Source: an uncultured Ignavibacteriota bacterium (GTDB lineage Bacteria; Bacteroidota; Ignavibacteria; Palsa-1295). Taken from it: a stretch of DNA of 46,585 nucleotides. The notes under the pieces are model-generated. The model was not told the DNA's origin. It did no database searches and saw only the letters and a list, made by a program, of their open reading frames with translations. The DNA is taken from contig CAIUMP010000003.1 in assembly GCA_903900335.1 (NCBI GenBank), forward strand, positions 1 to 46,585, given 5' to 3'. Of this stretch, positions 17,983 through 27,232 are shown one piece after another (the stretch's first letter is position 1; each line of letters starts with the position of its first letter). The position numbers and the translations under genes were made by a program.

Positions 17983-18481
17983 TTGGAAGTTGTTCTTGCA
18001 ACACGGAATCCGTTTGCGCTACGCGGTATGCCCTTAGCCGTTCTCGGAGCTCGAAGTCGTTGTTTGCCAGGACTGCGATCGCGAGGAGGGCTGCATTCTT
18101 CGCACCTGTTTTGCCTATTGCGAGCGTCCCAACCGGAATGCCTCCCGGCATTTGCACGATCGAGAGCAAGGAATCAAGCCCGCTCAGAGCTTGAGATTCG
18201 ACGGGTACTCCGAAGACTGGAAGGAGTGTTTGCGAAGATACCATGCCGGGCAGGTGTGCTGCACCACCCGCGCCGGCAATGATAACTTTCAGTCCGCGCT
18301 GTTCTGCAGTTGTAGAATACTCTCTCAGAAGTTCAGGCGTCCTATGAGCGCTCACGACTCGGCATTCATGTGGTACCTTGAACTCCGTGAGGATAGCATC
18401 CGCTTCCTGCATCGCCTGCCAGTCAGATGTACTTCCCATGATGATCCCGACAACTGGTTCTAGATCTTTCATCTTCTTCAT
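17975..18481 (-). CDS. purE: N5-CAIR mutase PurE
   Basis: A 168-residue enzyme that converts N5-CAIR to CAIR, the step after PurK. Signature segments are [22 protein letters not shown] and [12 protein letters not shown]. The ATG at 18481 is used; the frame is open to a TTG at 18496, and an ATG at 18472 is also possible. It lies directly downstream of isocitrate dehydrogenase on the same strand and overlaps purK by 8 bases. Confidence 0.96.
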   Translation of the reverse strand: MKKMKDLEPVVGIIMGSTSDWQAMQEADAILTEFKVPHECRVVSAHRTPELLREYSTTAEQRGLKVIIAGAGGAAHLPGMVSSQTLLPVFGVPVESQALSGLDSLLSIVQMPGGIPVGTLAIGKTGAKNAALLAIAVLANNDFELRERLRAYRVAQTDSVLQEQLPND

Positions 18482-18496
18482 GTTAGAATAAAACAA

Positions 18497-19927
18497 CTAC
18501 TGCCCCTGTCCGAGCGAGAATCGCGTTACGCCATCGAACTCATACAGATGCTCCGTTTTGATGAAGTCGAGTCCAGTTGAGGCCACTTTCTGCAATAGCT
18601 CGATAACATCTGCATGGCCAAGACTTCCACCGCCCTGAAATCGGCAACGCCAATGGTCTGTGCAAAATGTTTCTGGAAATCCTTCCGGCCAAACCTTCAC
18701 CCCGCGATTCGTGATCATCTTCAAGGTAAAGCTATCTGTGTTCGCCGCTTGTAGTGTCTTCGCGACGTCCGATATGTCGTGCCCTCTCCAGTCTAAGAAG
18801 ATGTCGATGCCCTTCAGGACTTTTTTCGCCGGGGGTTTTCTTTGGTAGCTAAACTGCTTCATGGGCTCGTTTTTATAGGAAGTCCCGGCTAGTTTTTCTG
18901 GCTTCCGGCCCAGACGGTCAATCACGGCCTGCGTAAAGCCTTGTGTTCCAACTTTGGTGGTACTAATACCTTCCACAAACAGGTCCACGGTATGTATGCC
19001 ATCCTCGATTGTCTTCAGCCAAGCATCATACACTCTGGTGGCGACATCCCCCTGACCAATATGAGCGAGCATTTTGACCGCACTCAGAATTAAGCCTGAC
19101 GGGTTTGCAAGATCCTTACCGGCAATATCCGGTGCGGAACCATGGACAGCTTCGAACATCGCGCCAAGATCTCCAATATTTGCAGAGCCAGCAAGTCCAA
19201 CAGAACCCGAAATCTCTGCAGCGATGTCGGAGATGATGTCGCCGTAGAGATTTGGTAGCACGATGACATCAAACCTGTAAGGATCGGCTGCCAAGCGAGC
19301 CATTCCAATATCGACGATCATATGTTCTGTTTCGATCTCAGGGTATTCTAAAGCGACTTCATCGAACACCTGGTGAAATAGGCCGTCCGTCAATTTCATG
19401 ATGTTATCCTTCGTGAGGCAGGTCACTTTTTTTCTGCCTCGTGTGCGAGCATACTCGAAGGCGTAGTGAATTATTCGCTCACAACCCGGCCGCGTGATAA
19501 GCTTCAAGCATTGGATGACTTCCTGTGTCTGTTGATGCTCAATCCCTGCATAAAGATCTTCCTCATTCTCACGAATGACAACGACGTCCATTCCCGGAAA
19601 CAAGGTTTTAGCATACGGGGCGTATGATCGGCACGGCCTTACATTGGCATAGAGCCCCAGCGTCTTACGAATGGTCACGTTCAGACTCTTGACGCCACTC
19701 CCTTGTGGTGTAGTGATTGGCGCCTTGAGGAACACGCGGGTATTCCGCAGGCTGTCCCATGCTGAGGAATCAATCCCAGAAGTATTCCCTGAGAGATAGA
19801 CTTTTTCCCCTATCTCTATTGTCTCGATCGCGAGCTGTGCCCCCGCTTCACTGAGTATGCGCAGCGTGGCATCCATGATCTCCGGCCCGATCCCATCTCC
19901 TTTTGCTACCGTAATTGGTGTTTCCAT
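18497..19927 (-). CDS. icd: NADP-dependent isocitrate dehydrogenase, long (TtIDH-like) type
   Basis: A 476-residue decarboxylating dehydrogenase of the TCA cycle (isocitrate to 2-oxoglutarate). It opens ITVAKGDGIGPEIMDATLRIL and contains VVVIRENEEDLYAGIEH, the metal-binding LPNLYGDIISDIAAEISGS and the adenine-binding HGSAPDIAGKDLANPSG. The additional C-terminal domain of about 130 residues is typical of the Thermus/Rickettsia-type enzymes and not a fusion with another enzyme. NADP rather than NAD preference is inferred from the type. It is upstream of purE with no gap, an arrangement with no obvious metabolic logic. Confidence 0.92.
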   Translation of the reverse strand: METPITVAKGDGIGPEIMDATLRILSEAGAQLAIETIEIGEKVYLSGNTSGIDSSAWDSLRNTRVFLKAPITTPQGSGVKSLNVTIRKTLGLYANVRPCRSYAPYAKTLFPGMDVVVIRENEEDLYAGIEHQQTQEVIQCLKLITRPGCERIIHYAFEYARTRGRKKVTCLTKDNIMKLTDGLFHQVFDEVALEYPEIETEHMIVDIGMARLAADPYRFDVIVLPNLYGDIISDIAAEISGSVGLAGSANIGDLGAMFEAVHGSAPDIAGKDLANPSGLILSAVKMLAHIGQGDVATRVYDAWLKTIEDGIHTVDLFVEGISTTKVGTQGFTQAVIDRLGRKPEKLAGTSYKNEPMKQFSYQRKPPAKKVLKGIDIFLDWRGHDISDVAKTLQAANTDSFTLKMITNRGVKVWPEGFPETFCTDHWRCRFQGGGSLGHADVIELLQKVASTGLDFIKTEHLYEFDGVTRFSLGQGQ

Positions 19928-20121
19928 GTGTTTTCAATTTACTGTGTGACCCAGCAAGGTATGACTCTGAATTCTTCCCTGCATTCGAACTGTTTCGCAC
20001 CAGAATCTCAATGAGAGTCTTCGAGCGCTCCTTCAAGGCTATTGAAAGACTCTCTAATCATAAGACATTTAATTCACGACATTAGTTTCGTGCTTCCTTC
20101 GTGTTCGCAATTTATGGGGGG

Positions 20122-20472
20122 ATGATGGGGATAGTAAGGTCGCAGGGTAAGCAGACGCTTGGAAAACAAGCAAAGGATGAGAAAGCCGCTTCGTTAAGGC
20201 CGGAGTATCAATGGACATTCCTCACGAACCACTCTCACGTCCTGATCTGCTTGGAGCGACAACCCGATCTACGGCTTCGGGATGTAGCCGAAATGGTGGG
20301 AATTACGGAGCGTGCTGTCCAGAGGATCATTGCTGATTTGGAAGAGGCGGACGTGCTCTCGCATGAGAAGGAAGGACGACGTAATAGGTATCACGTTAAC
20401 AAAAAGCATCCTCTCAGACATGCAATAGAGAAGCATCGAACGGTTGGAGATTTATTGGGCCTCGTAGGGTGA
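20122..20472 (+). CDS. Small winged-helix transcriptional regulator
   Basis: The protein has about 116 residues with a winged helix-turn-helix: TFLTNHSHVLICLERQPDLRLRDVAEMVGITERAVQRIIADLEEADVLSHEKEGRRNRYHV. The recognition helix is within VGITERAVQRII, and the wing is EGRRNRY. This pattern is a MarR/ArsR-like family often found alone. The frame opens at a GTG at 20101, but ATGs at 20122 and 20125 after a run of G are more likely. It is divergent from icd, and its target is unknown. Confidence 0.8.
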   Translation: MMGIVRSQGKQTLGKQAKDEKAASLRPEYQWTFLTNHSHVLICLERQPDLRLRDVAEMVGITERAVQRIIADLEEADVLSHEKEGRRNRYHVNKKHPLRHAIEKHRTVGDLLGLVG

Positions 20473-20590
20473 GGCTGCGTATCCTAATGTGGCGCGGAGG
20501 TTGCTTAGTGGAACATGCAACCTATCTTCGTGGGCGCTCCTTGCCGAAAAAGGGAGCGAACTAACAGGCGAGAGCTTCCTTTTAAGAAGT

Positions 20591-20929
20591 ATGAGACTAT
20601 ATCGCAGCTACATCCTCCTCCACAAACCCTTCGGCGTCCTGAGCCAATTCACGCCGGAGCTCCCCGGTCAGCGCACGCTCGCGGAATTCAACATACCAGA
20701 TGACCTCTACGCCGCTGGACGACTCGACGGCGATTCCGAAGGATTGCTCCTGCTAACCAACGACGGCATCTTCATCAAAAAACTGCTCGAACCCGGACGC
20801 GGGCACGAGCGTACCTACCTCATTTAAGTCGAAGGTATCCCAACACCAGAAGCGCTCGCACAGCTTGCGAGGGGAGTTGAAATACAAGGCTATCGCAAAT
20901 TGTCTGCAAGCGCAGGCTCGCTAGCGTAA
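20591..20929 (+). pseudogene. Truncated rluE-like pseudouridine synthase pseudogene
   Basis: The frame encodes HKPFGVLSQFTPELPGQRTLAEF, AAGRLDGDSEG with the catalytic Asp, and GHERTYLI, then meets TAA at 20825-20827. The homology continues in the same frame after it (VEGIPTPEALAQLARGVEIQGYRKL) until a second stop at 20927-20929. The intact copy at 9297-9920 has Gln at the first stop (YLIQVEG), so a CAA-to-TAA change is likely. The C-terminal half, with the conserved GKNRQVRRM region, is missing. It is not expected to be functional. Confidence 0.88.
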
Positions 20930-20964
20930 GTTATTCCACTGTTGCACCGATGGGGCTTTCCGGC

Positions 20965-21075
20965 GTGATGTATCCAACCACCGTGGATCGTCCCATACCT
21001 GGTACGGCAGCGCTTCACTGTTTGGAGGAGAACATTAAAGCAGTTTTGCTTGGACTCTCAAGGGATGATCTCTAA
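20965..21075 (+). pseudogene. Aldo/keto reductase 3' remnant
   Basis: One frame reads DRPIPGTAALHCLEENIKA...LSRDDL and then TAA at 21073-21075. This closely follows the C-terminal signature of aldo/keto reductases (PIPGT...LEEN...L..DDL). No upstream part of such an enzyme is present in frame, as the rluE-like remnant occupies that DNA. It is most likely the surviving tail of a deleted gene. The following bases up to 21247 show nothing recognisable. Confidence 0.55.
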
Positions 21076-21247
21076 TTTACCAAGAGTTCTGCCTCGCCGA
21101 TTGCAATTCAAGGAGCACGGTAAACTGATGAGTTGGAGCGAAGAACGGGACCCTGAACTCATAGCTTCTACCCATTGTCCTCGCATTGCAGGGCCGCGTT
21201 CAATATCTCATGGGAGTGAAAGGAAAATCATGTTCATGCGGCAAGGC

Positions 21248-21973
21248 TTAATGGCAGATCCCGACTGTTGTTACCTCCGGCCCGGGCGCTCCTGGGCTAA
21301 GGTGCGGTATGCCAAGAGCTAGGCCCCGTAGGAGAAATAGGGATGCGATGACAAGACTGATGGCCGGTGCAGCATATCGGAGCCTCTTACGAACCTGGCA
21401 AGAAATTCGGGAGCCGCCAAGTGCAATAGCGCTCATGAGTGGAACTGTCCCTAATCCAAATCCGAACATAAAGATGGTGCCGGTGAACAGTGAACCGGTG
21501 CCAAGTGAGCCAAGGAGAGCGGCGGACACTAGTCCGCACGGAAGCAATCCGTTCAGAATTCCTATGCCGTAGTGCGTAAGCGCGCCGTGCTGAACTAACA
21601 GCGACGACAAACTGCGCTTGACGGGTGCTACCCAGCGTTCAGCAACCTTGCCGGAGATCAACTGACGATTCCAGACAAGTTGAAGCAAGAGTGCGGCAAT
21701 CATCGCCAATCCCGACACGATCGAAAGGGTCCGGCCGTACCCTGCAATAGCGATCCAACTCCCTCCGAATCCGAGCATAGCCCCGAGTGTGGTATAGGTC
21801 GTGACCCGGCCAAACTGATAGAGCAGTTTCTGGCTTGTCTCTTGCCACGTCAGGTCGGCCACCCGATTGGCACCCCTCGCGCTTGGCAGTGAAATGGCGA
21901 TCGGCCCACACATGCCTGCGCAGTGAAGGCTACCACCAAGGCCAAGTGCCAAACCGGCGAGGAATTCGATCAT
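21248..21973 (-). CDS. SafE/TauE-like (UreH-domain) membrane protein of the cbb3 cluster
   Basis: The 241-residue polytopic membrane protein has about six hydrophobic segments. It starts MIEFLAGLALGLGGSLHCAGMCGPIAISLP and includes YGIGILNGLLPCGLVSAALLGS. Cysteines in the first (HCAGMC) and middle (LPCG) segments match the 'sulfite exporter TauE/SafE' subgroup that accompanies ccoGHIS genes and is thought to handle copper or thiols during oxidase assembly. The ATG at 21973 is used rather than a TTG at 21985. It is the last gene of the cbb3 operon, 27 bp after ccoH. Confidence 0.85.
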   Translation of the reverse strand: MIEFLAGLALGLGGSLHCAGMCGPIAISLPSARGANRVADLTWQETSQKLLYQFGRVTTYTTLGAMLGFGGSWIAIAGYGRTLSIVSGLAMIAALLLQLVWNRQLISGKVAERWVAPVKRSLSSLLVQHGALTHYGIGILNGLLPCGLVSAALLGSLGTGSLFTGTIFMFGFGLGTVPLMSAIALGGSRISCQVRKRLRYAAPAISLVIASLFLLRGLALGIPHLSPGAPGPEVTTVGICH

Positions 21974-22000
21974 TGAGACGTGCAATCGTTGCTGAACCGA

Positions 22001-22447
22001 TTAGAGCGTATCGTCTGTGAACAGTTGATAGGCCTTCTTATTGTAAGACCAGTCTAATGTGACCCTCCAAAGTCCCTTCGAAAGTGGCACCGTAGAAATT
22101 AGCATTTGCCCGCTGGCAGATGTTTTCAATGCGACGGTGCGGTCCTCCCTGTTAGAATTCGGACGATAGAGTGAGACTGTGCCCGTCGCCTCAGCAGCAT
22201 GCTCTGCAGGGATCTGAATAATGAAGACGTTCTCTGCTTTATCCAAAGAGATGGATGCAGCCGCCTTTAATGCATGCGCACGACCAAGAGCAGCCGATGT
22301 CTGATCCTGATCCAAGCTGTGTTGATAGTAGTCCGGTCGCACCAAGTCAACCTCCTTCGTCATGGCATACCCGACCCAACTTAACGTTCCAGCGATGAAC
22401 AGGGTGTACGCAATGACGATTTTCCACCCCCAGTTGATGTGTTTCAT
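22001..22447 (-). CDS. ccoH: FixH/CcoH-family protein
   Basis: The 148-residue protein has one N-terminal membrane helix (WKIVIAYTLFIAGTLSWVGYAM) followed by the conserved VDLVRPDYYQHSLDQDQ and a periplasmic beta domain ending KGLWRVTLDWSYNKKAYQL. This is the FixH/CcoH architecture. The protein helps assemble or stabilise cbb3 oxidase. It is 16 bp after ccoG in the operon. Confidence 0.9.
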   Translation of the reverse strand: MKHINWGWKIVIAYTLFIAGTLSWVGYAMTKEVDLVRPDYYQHSLDQDQTSAALGRAHALKAAASISLDKAENVFIIQIPAEHAAEATGTVSLYRPNSNREDRTVALKTSASGQMLISTVPLSKGLWRVTLDWSYNKKAYQLFTDDTL

Positions 22448-22463
22448 GGTTATTTCGAAATGG

Positions 22464-23915
22464 CTAAGGCGTTAGCAGTTCAGTAGAGATTTTTTTGACT
22501 GTCTCATTTCCAGATTGCACGCCAATGACTACATGCACTTCGTTCATAGCGTGTGAAGAGTGTTCGTGCTCCTCTTCATGAGTTCTGTGAACAATACGCT
22601 CCGGTATTGTGATGAGGAAGCGCCCTTCGATTCGATGCCCGGCCAATACCGCACTCGGCAATCCAAGGGGCGTAATGATGGCACCGGCTGGTTGCAGTAC
22701 TGACAACTTAAATGGGAGATCCTTCGTCGACTTATTGATGATCGCCACATTATAGAAGTTTGCTGGGCCGTCTGCCGTTGCCGTCCACGTAGTGCCTGGC
22801 GAACGAAGTATGTTGATAGCAAGATTCGAACGAAATGCGAAGAGTCCCGTGGTCGTAAGCAGCAGCACAATCCAAATAGACCCGTACGCACGAACCCGAG
22901 GAGTGAACCAATGGGCTGCTCCGGCAAGAATCGCATTCGCACTCGTGTATCGAATAAGACCCTTCGGAAGGTTTACTCTTTCCATGACATCGTCGCAAGC
23001 ATCAATACAAGCTGTGCATGCGACACATTCCAGTTGAATGCCGTTGCGAATGTCGATCCCTGTGGGGCAAACGGCAACGCATTGATGACAGTCTATGCAG
23101 TGTCCGGACTGCTCATTGACACGAGCATCATCGCGCTTCCATTTCGAACGCTGCTCTCCTCGCTTTTGATCGTAGGTTACAGTAACCGTGTTATCATCGA
23201 CGAGTGCGGACATGAAACGCCCGTATGGACAAACCACAAGGCAGGCTTGCTCTCGGAAGCGTGCGAAAACAAGATAGAATACAACAGTGAATGCGACGAG
23301 TGCGAGGAATAACTCGAAGTGTGCGGAGGGGCCATCCGTAATGTAACCCCGTAACACGTCGCTCGAAACGACATACGCCAAGAAGATATTTGCAATCGCA
23401 AAGGAGATCGTGAAGAAGATGGATTGCTTCAGAATCACTCTCCAGATGCGATCGAAGGTCCAACCACCTCTATCCCGTTCATGCTGTGTTCCGGGGGGCC
23501 CGTCAATCAACCATTCGATCTTTCTGAAGACCATTTCAAGAAAGACCGTCTGCGGACAAAGCCAACCACACCAAATTCGCCCCAGGACCGCCGTGAAGAC
23601 GATGATGGATACGAGTCCGGTGAGAAATAGTACGACGACCAGATAGAAGTCTTCCGGCCAGATCGGGTATCCAAAGAAGACGAATTTCCGCTCAAGGATA
23701 TTCAGCAATAGGAACTGCTCGCCCCCTACCTTTAGAAATGGTGCACCAGCGAGGAAGGCAAGCAGCAGAACCGATACCGCTGAACGCCAGCGATAGAATC
23801 TGCCGCTCGGCTTCTTCGCATAGACCCACTTCCGTTTGCCATCGGCAGCAACGCTTGCTAGTTGTGCACGAAATCGTTCGTGCTCATCGATGACGTCTAG
23901 GTTGAGAATTGCCAT
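22464..23915 (-). CDS. ccoG: cbb3 oxidase accessory protein CcoG (polyferredoxin)
   Basis: A 483-residue membrane protein with several helices and two [4Fe-4S] sites. It contains GRIWCGWLCPQTVFLEM, a motif set HCIDCHQCVAVCPTGIDIR and LECVACTACIDACDDVM, and a C-terminal Ig-like periplasmic domain (PFKLSVLQPAGA). CcoG proteins reduce copper for insertion into cbb3 oxidase. It lies 9 bp after ccoP and 16 bp before ccoH. Confidence 0.94.
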   Translation of the reverse strand: MAILNLDVIDEHERFRAQLASVAADGKRKWVYAKKPSGRFYRWRSAVSVLLLAFLAGAPFLKVGGEQFLLLNILERKFVFFGYPIWPEDFYLVVVLFLTGLVSIIVFTAVLGRIWCGWLCPQTVFLEMVFRKIEWLIDGPPGTQHERDRGGWTFDRIWRVILKQSIFFTISFAIANIFLAYVVSSDVLRGYITDGPSAHFELFLALVAFTVVFYLVFARFREQACLVVCPYGRFMSALVDDNTVTVTYDQKRGEQRSKWKRDDARVNEQSGHCIDCHQCVAVCPTGIDIRNGIQLECVACTACIDACDDVMERVNLPKGLIRYTSANAILAGAAHWFTPRVRAYGSIWIVLLLTTTGLFAFRSNLAINILRSPGTTWTATADGPANFYNVAIINKSTKDLPFKLSVLQPAGAIITPLGLPSAVLAGHRIEGRFLITIPERIVHRTHEEEHEHSSHAMNEVHVVIGVQSGNETVKKISTELLTP

Positions 23916-23924
23916 GATCGTGAT

Positions 23925-24533
23925 TTAGCTTCCTGCTTCTACCAACACCTCGCGTGCTGGATCGACTGGTTTCGCATTGGGCGGATGTGTTCCGTGTTTG
24001 GAAAACACGTAGGATGCCACGTCAAGCAGTTCGTCATCCGTCAAATGGTTGTTGTTGCCATATGGCAACATTCCCTTTTCTGGATATCCCGTCGTAATGC
24101 TCTTGAGCACATCTTGGAATTTGCCTCCATGTATCCAGTAATCATCGGTCAGATTCGGCCCCACCAGTCCCCCGAGATCTGGGCGGTGGCAGGTAAAGCA
24201 GAGGTTCTTGTTCTGGAAGATCGTCTCTCCGATCTTCAAAGATGCCTCATCCGTCTTCTTCTGCCAGGATGAGAAATCACGTGCTCCTGGCTTAAGTGGC
24301 GTCTTGACATGTGACATCTCAGAACTATACTCTGCAACTTGTCCGCGAGCGCCGAACCAGAGCACATTCCAATCTCCTCCATCCCATACATGGTAGTAGA
24401 ACATGTACAGAACCCCGAGAAGCATCGTGATATAGAAACCATACAGCCACCATTTCGGCAGCGCATTATCGTACTCTTGGATCCCGTCAGCGTCGTGACC
24501 TTCGAGCAATACGTCCTTTTGTTCTTGTGCCAT
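23925..24533 (-). CDS. ccoP: cbb3 oxidase subunit III, single-heme CcoP
   Basis: The 202-residue protein has the CcoP N-terminal domain (GIQEYDNALPKWWLYGFYITMLLGVLYMFYYHVW, one membrane helix). It then has one cytochrome c domain with C112-F-T-C115-H116 and a likely Met ligand in PEKGMLPYGNN. Most CcoP proteins carry two hemes and about 300 residues; this one has one, a reduced form also known in Bacteroidota. It passes electrons to CcoO/CcoN. It is packed 3 bases after ccoQ. Confidence 0.92.
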   Translation of the reverse strand: MAQEQKDVLLEGHDADGIQEYDNALPKWWLYGFYITMLLGVLYMFYYHVWDGGDWNVLWFGARGQVAEYSSEMSHVKTPLKPGARDFSSWQKKTDEASLKIGETIFQNKNLCFTCHRPDLGGLVGPNLTDDYWIHGGKFQDVLKSITTGYPEKGMLPYGNNNHLTDDELLDVASYVFSKHGTHPPNAKPVDPAREVLVEAGS

Positions 24534-24536
24534 TGT

Positions 24537-24764
24537 TCAAGCTACAGATTGGTGGGAAAAACCGGAAAGGTGATCCGTTGGAGAATTCTCAAGATTAGCG
24601 GGCAACTCGTCATCCACGGCCGCCCAGGCCAATGCGTTAAGCCGCGCCTTGTCCGCACGGAAAAACCATACGATCAGCGTCGCAAAGAGTCCGAAAAATA
24701 GGAGTAACGATACGATGGGATAGTACTGTATCCCTGGTATTGATGTGAGTACGTTCGATTCCAT
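24537..24764 (-). CDS. ccoQ: cbb3 oxidase small subunit CcoQ-like
   Basis: A 75-residue protein with one membrane helix (IVSLLLFFGLFATLIVWFFRADKA), matching the CcoQ/FixQ form. The ATG at 24764 follows a strong GGAGGAAG ribosome-binding sequence; the longer frame begins at a TTG at 24779. It lies between ccoNO and ccoP, where CcoQ is expected. Identification is from position and topology because the family is poorly conserved. Confidence 0.85.
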   Translation of the reverse strand: MESNVLTSIPGIQYYPIVSLLLFFGLFATLIVWFFRADKARLNALAWAAVDDELPANLENSPTDHLSGFSHQSVA

Positions 24765-24780
24765 GCTATCTTCCTCCAAG

Positions 24781-27021
24781 TCAATTAGTTGGTGCTGGTT
24801 CTTTCTTTATGTCGGTCCCGAGCCGCTGGAGATAGGCGATTAGCGCTACGATCTCTTTGTTGGCGTCGATACCCTTCATGCCCGTCGCCGAGAGGTCTGC
24901 TGCTATTTCCTTTTGCTGCGCTTTGGCATTATCAACAGCATCGAACTCGAAGTCGTAAGGATAGGGAACTCCCAACTTACGGAGCGTGATGATTTTGCCC
25001 TCTGTGTGGGAGAGGTCGAGATCGTCATCGTAAAGCCATGTATAGGCTGGCATGATCGAGTTCGGAGAGGTCGAGCGCGGATCCATCATGTGGCGCCAAT
25101 GCCAGGCACCGGGGTATTTGCCACCGATTCGCGCAAGATCAGGACCCGTTCGCTTTGAGCCCCATAAGAACGGATGATCGTAAACAAACTCACCTGGTTT
25201 CGAGAAGTCACCATAGCGCTCCACTTCACTACGGAATGGACGTATCATTTGCGAGTGGCAATTATTGCAGCCCTCACGTATATAGATATCCCTACCTTCG
25301 ATCTCGAGCGGCGTGTATGGCTTCACGCTCGCAATCGTCGGAACATTCGACTGAATCAAGGCCGTCGGTACGAACTCTATGATTCCGCCAACAAGTATAG
25401 CTCCGAGAGCGTAAAGGCTGAAGCGCACTGGCTTGCCCTCAAGCACGCGGTGCCAGTGCTCCTTGACCTTCGTCTCCCTTACCAATCGATGATTGGTGAC
25501 CTGCACAACCTCATCGCGCAGTAGCGTTCCTGATTTGGCAGTCTTGTACAGGTTGAGCGCACCAAGCAATGTCCCGCTCAGATAGAGTACTCCGCCGATC
25601 GAACGGATTATGTACATCGGAATGATCTGCATGGTGATTTCCAGAAAGTTCGGGTACATGAGCGTACCGTCACCACGGAATTGCTTGAACATCAAGGATT
25701 CTGTGATCCCTGCCCAATACATCGGTATCACGTAGAAGAGCGCTCCAAGTGTCATCAACCAGAAGTGCCAATTCGCCATTTTTAGCGAGAAGAGCTTCGT
25801 CCGATAGATTCGTGGGAGGATATAGTAGAGCATCGCAAACGCAAGCCCGCCATTCCATAGCAACGCCGCAAGGTGTACATGGCCAATAACATAATCCGTG
25901 TAGTGCGTCAGCGCATTGACGTTCTTAAACGACATCATTGGCCCTTCGAAGGTCGCCATGCCATAGGCAGTAATTCCTACGACAAAGAACTTCAAGACGG
26001 GGTCAGTCCGTACCTTATCCCACGCGCCTCGAAGAGTCATGAGTCCGTTGATCATGCCGCCCCACGATGGAGCAATAAGCATGATACTGAATACAGAACC
26101 TAGCGACTGTGCCCAGTCGGGTAGCGCGGTATAGAGCAGGTGATGTGGTCCTGCCCAGATGTAGATGAAAATCAAGGCCCAGAAATGAACGATCGAAAGT
26201 CGGTAGGAGAAGACCGGTCGGTTCGCTGCTTTTGGGACGAAGTAGTACATGACGCCCAGAAATGGAGTAGTCAGGAAGAAGGCCACCGCATTATGACCGT
26301 ACCACCATTGAACCAGCGCATCCTGCACACCCGCGTACATGGAATAGCTCTTGAGGAAGGTTACTGGTAGTTCGAGCGAGTTGACGATGTGCAGCACCGC
26401 AACGGTCAGGAACGTCGCCAGATAGAACCAGATTGCAACGTACATGTGCTTGTCCTTACGACGGAGCACTGTTCCAATCATATTCCATCCGAATACAACC
26501 CAGACGAGTGCGATCGCAATGTCAATCGGCCATTCGAGTTCTGCGTATTCTTTACTCGTGGTAATGCCTAGGGGTAAGGTGATTGCAGCGCTCACAATGA
26601 TAAGCTGCCAGCCCCAGAAGTGGATCTTGCTTAGCAGATCACTGAACATGCGCGCCTTGCACAATCGCTGTAGAGAGTAATAGACACCAAGGAACAGCGC
26701 GTTACCGACGAATGCGAAGATGACGGCATTAGTGTGAAGCGGTCGCAGACGCCCATAGGAAAGGAAGCCGATACCGCCCAGTAAGTTCGGGATGTAGAGT
26801 TTGACTGCAATGATAAGCCCAACCAGCATTCCGACGATTCCCCAGACAACGGTGGCCATCGAAAACCACCGCACGATATTGTTATCGTATGCGACGGTTT
26901 CGAGCCCATTTGTGAGGGAGTCATGCGAATGTGGTGGACTGCCCCCCGGTCGTGGCGAGGGGAATGCTCGATTTTCCATATCGGATGTCATCTCCGATGC
27001 TTGGTTCGTTTCAAGTGCCAT
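24781..27021 (-). CDS. ccoNO: cbb3 cytochrome oxidase, fused CcoN-CcoO
   Basis: A 746-residue fusion of the catalytic subunit CcoN and the cytochrome subunit CcoO. The N-terminal part is a heme-copper oxidase core with RPLHTNAVIFAF (heme b ligand), GHNAVAFFLTTPFLG, IWAGPHHLLYTALP (CuB histidines) and YVIGHVHLAALLWNGG. The C-terminal part has CNNCHSQMIRPFRSEVERYG with the heme c site, then SKRTGPDLARIGG and IMPAY. It reduces O2 to water at low oxygen and pumps protons. The ATG at 27021 is preferred over a TTG at 27045; it overlaps the end of ccoS by 11 bases. Such fusions are frequent in Bacteroidota and relatives. Confidence 0.96.
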   Translation of the reverse strand: MALETNQASEMTSDMENRAFPSPRPGGSPPHSHDSLTNGLETVAYDNNIVRWFSMATVVWGIVGMLVGLIIAVKLYIPNLLGGIGFLSYGRLRPLHTNAVIFAFVGNALFLGVYYSLQRLCKARMFSDLLSKIHFWGWQLIIVSAAITLPLGITTSKEYAELEWPIDIAIALVWVVFGWNMIGTVLRRKDKHMYVAIWFYLATFLTVAVLHIVNSLELPVTFLKSYSMYAGVQDALVQWWYGHNAVAFFLTTPFLGVMYYFVPKAANRPVFSYRLSIVHFWALIFIYIWAGPHHLLYTALPDWAQSLGSVFSIMLIAPSWGGMINGLMTLRGAWDKVRTDPVLKFFVVGITAYGMATFEGPMMSFKNVNALTHYTDYVIGHVHLAALLWNGGLAFAMLYYILPRIYRTKLFSLKMANWHFWLMTLGALFYVIPMYWAGITESLMFKQFRGDGTLMYPNFLEITMQIIPMYIIRSIGGVLYLSGTLLGALNLYKTAKSGTLLRDEVVQVTNHRLVRETKVKEHWHRVLEGKPVRFSLYALGAILVGGIIEFVPTALIQSNVPTIASVKPYTPLEIEGRDIYIREGCNNCHSQMIRPFRSEVERYGDFSKPGEFVYDHPFLWGSKRTGPDLARIGGKYPGAWHWRHMMDPRSTSPNSIMPAYTWLYDDDLDLSHTEGKIITLRKLGVPYPYDFEFDAVDNAKAQQKEIAADLSATGMKGIDANKEIVALIAYLQRLGTDIKKEPAPTN

Positions 27022-27232
27022 GGTTGGTAGTTGAATGGATTTCAATCAAGGATGATATCGGCTTCGCTTGGAAGAGAGTCCGATGCTCACCCGCTTGGTC
27101 GTCAAAAAGAATTCGAATTGCTGGCGTGTGAATGTCGTCGTATTGTCCTGTACCTGTCGCCCAAAGGAATCCGACGAGGAATGCAGCAGCGGCAATCACA
27201 CTCGAAAGAACTAGAAGGATCACAATACTCAC
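27011..27232 (-). CDS. ccoS: cbb3 oxidase assembly protein CcoS
   Basis: The 73-residue protein has one N-terminal membrane helix (VILLVLSSVIAAAAFLVGFLWAT) followed by GTGQYDDIHTPAIRILFDD, the CcoS hallmark. It is needed for cofactor insertion into cbb3 oxidase in studied species. Its GTG start overlaps the ccoI stop as GTGA, and its 3' end overlaps ccoNO, showing tight coupling. Confidence 0.92.
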   Translation of the reverse strand: MSIVILLVLSSVIAAAAFLVGFLWATGTGQYDDIHTPAIRILFDDQAGEHRTLFQAKPISSLIEIHSTTNHGT

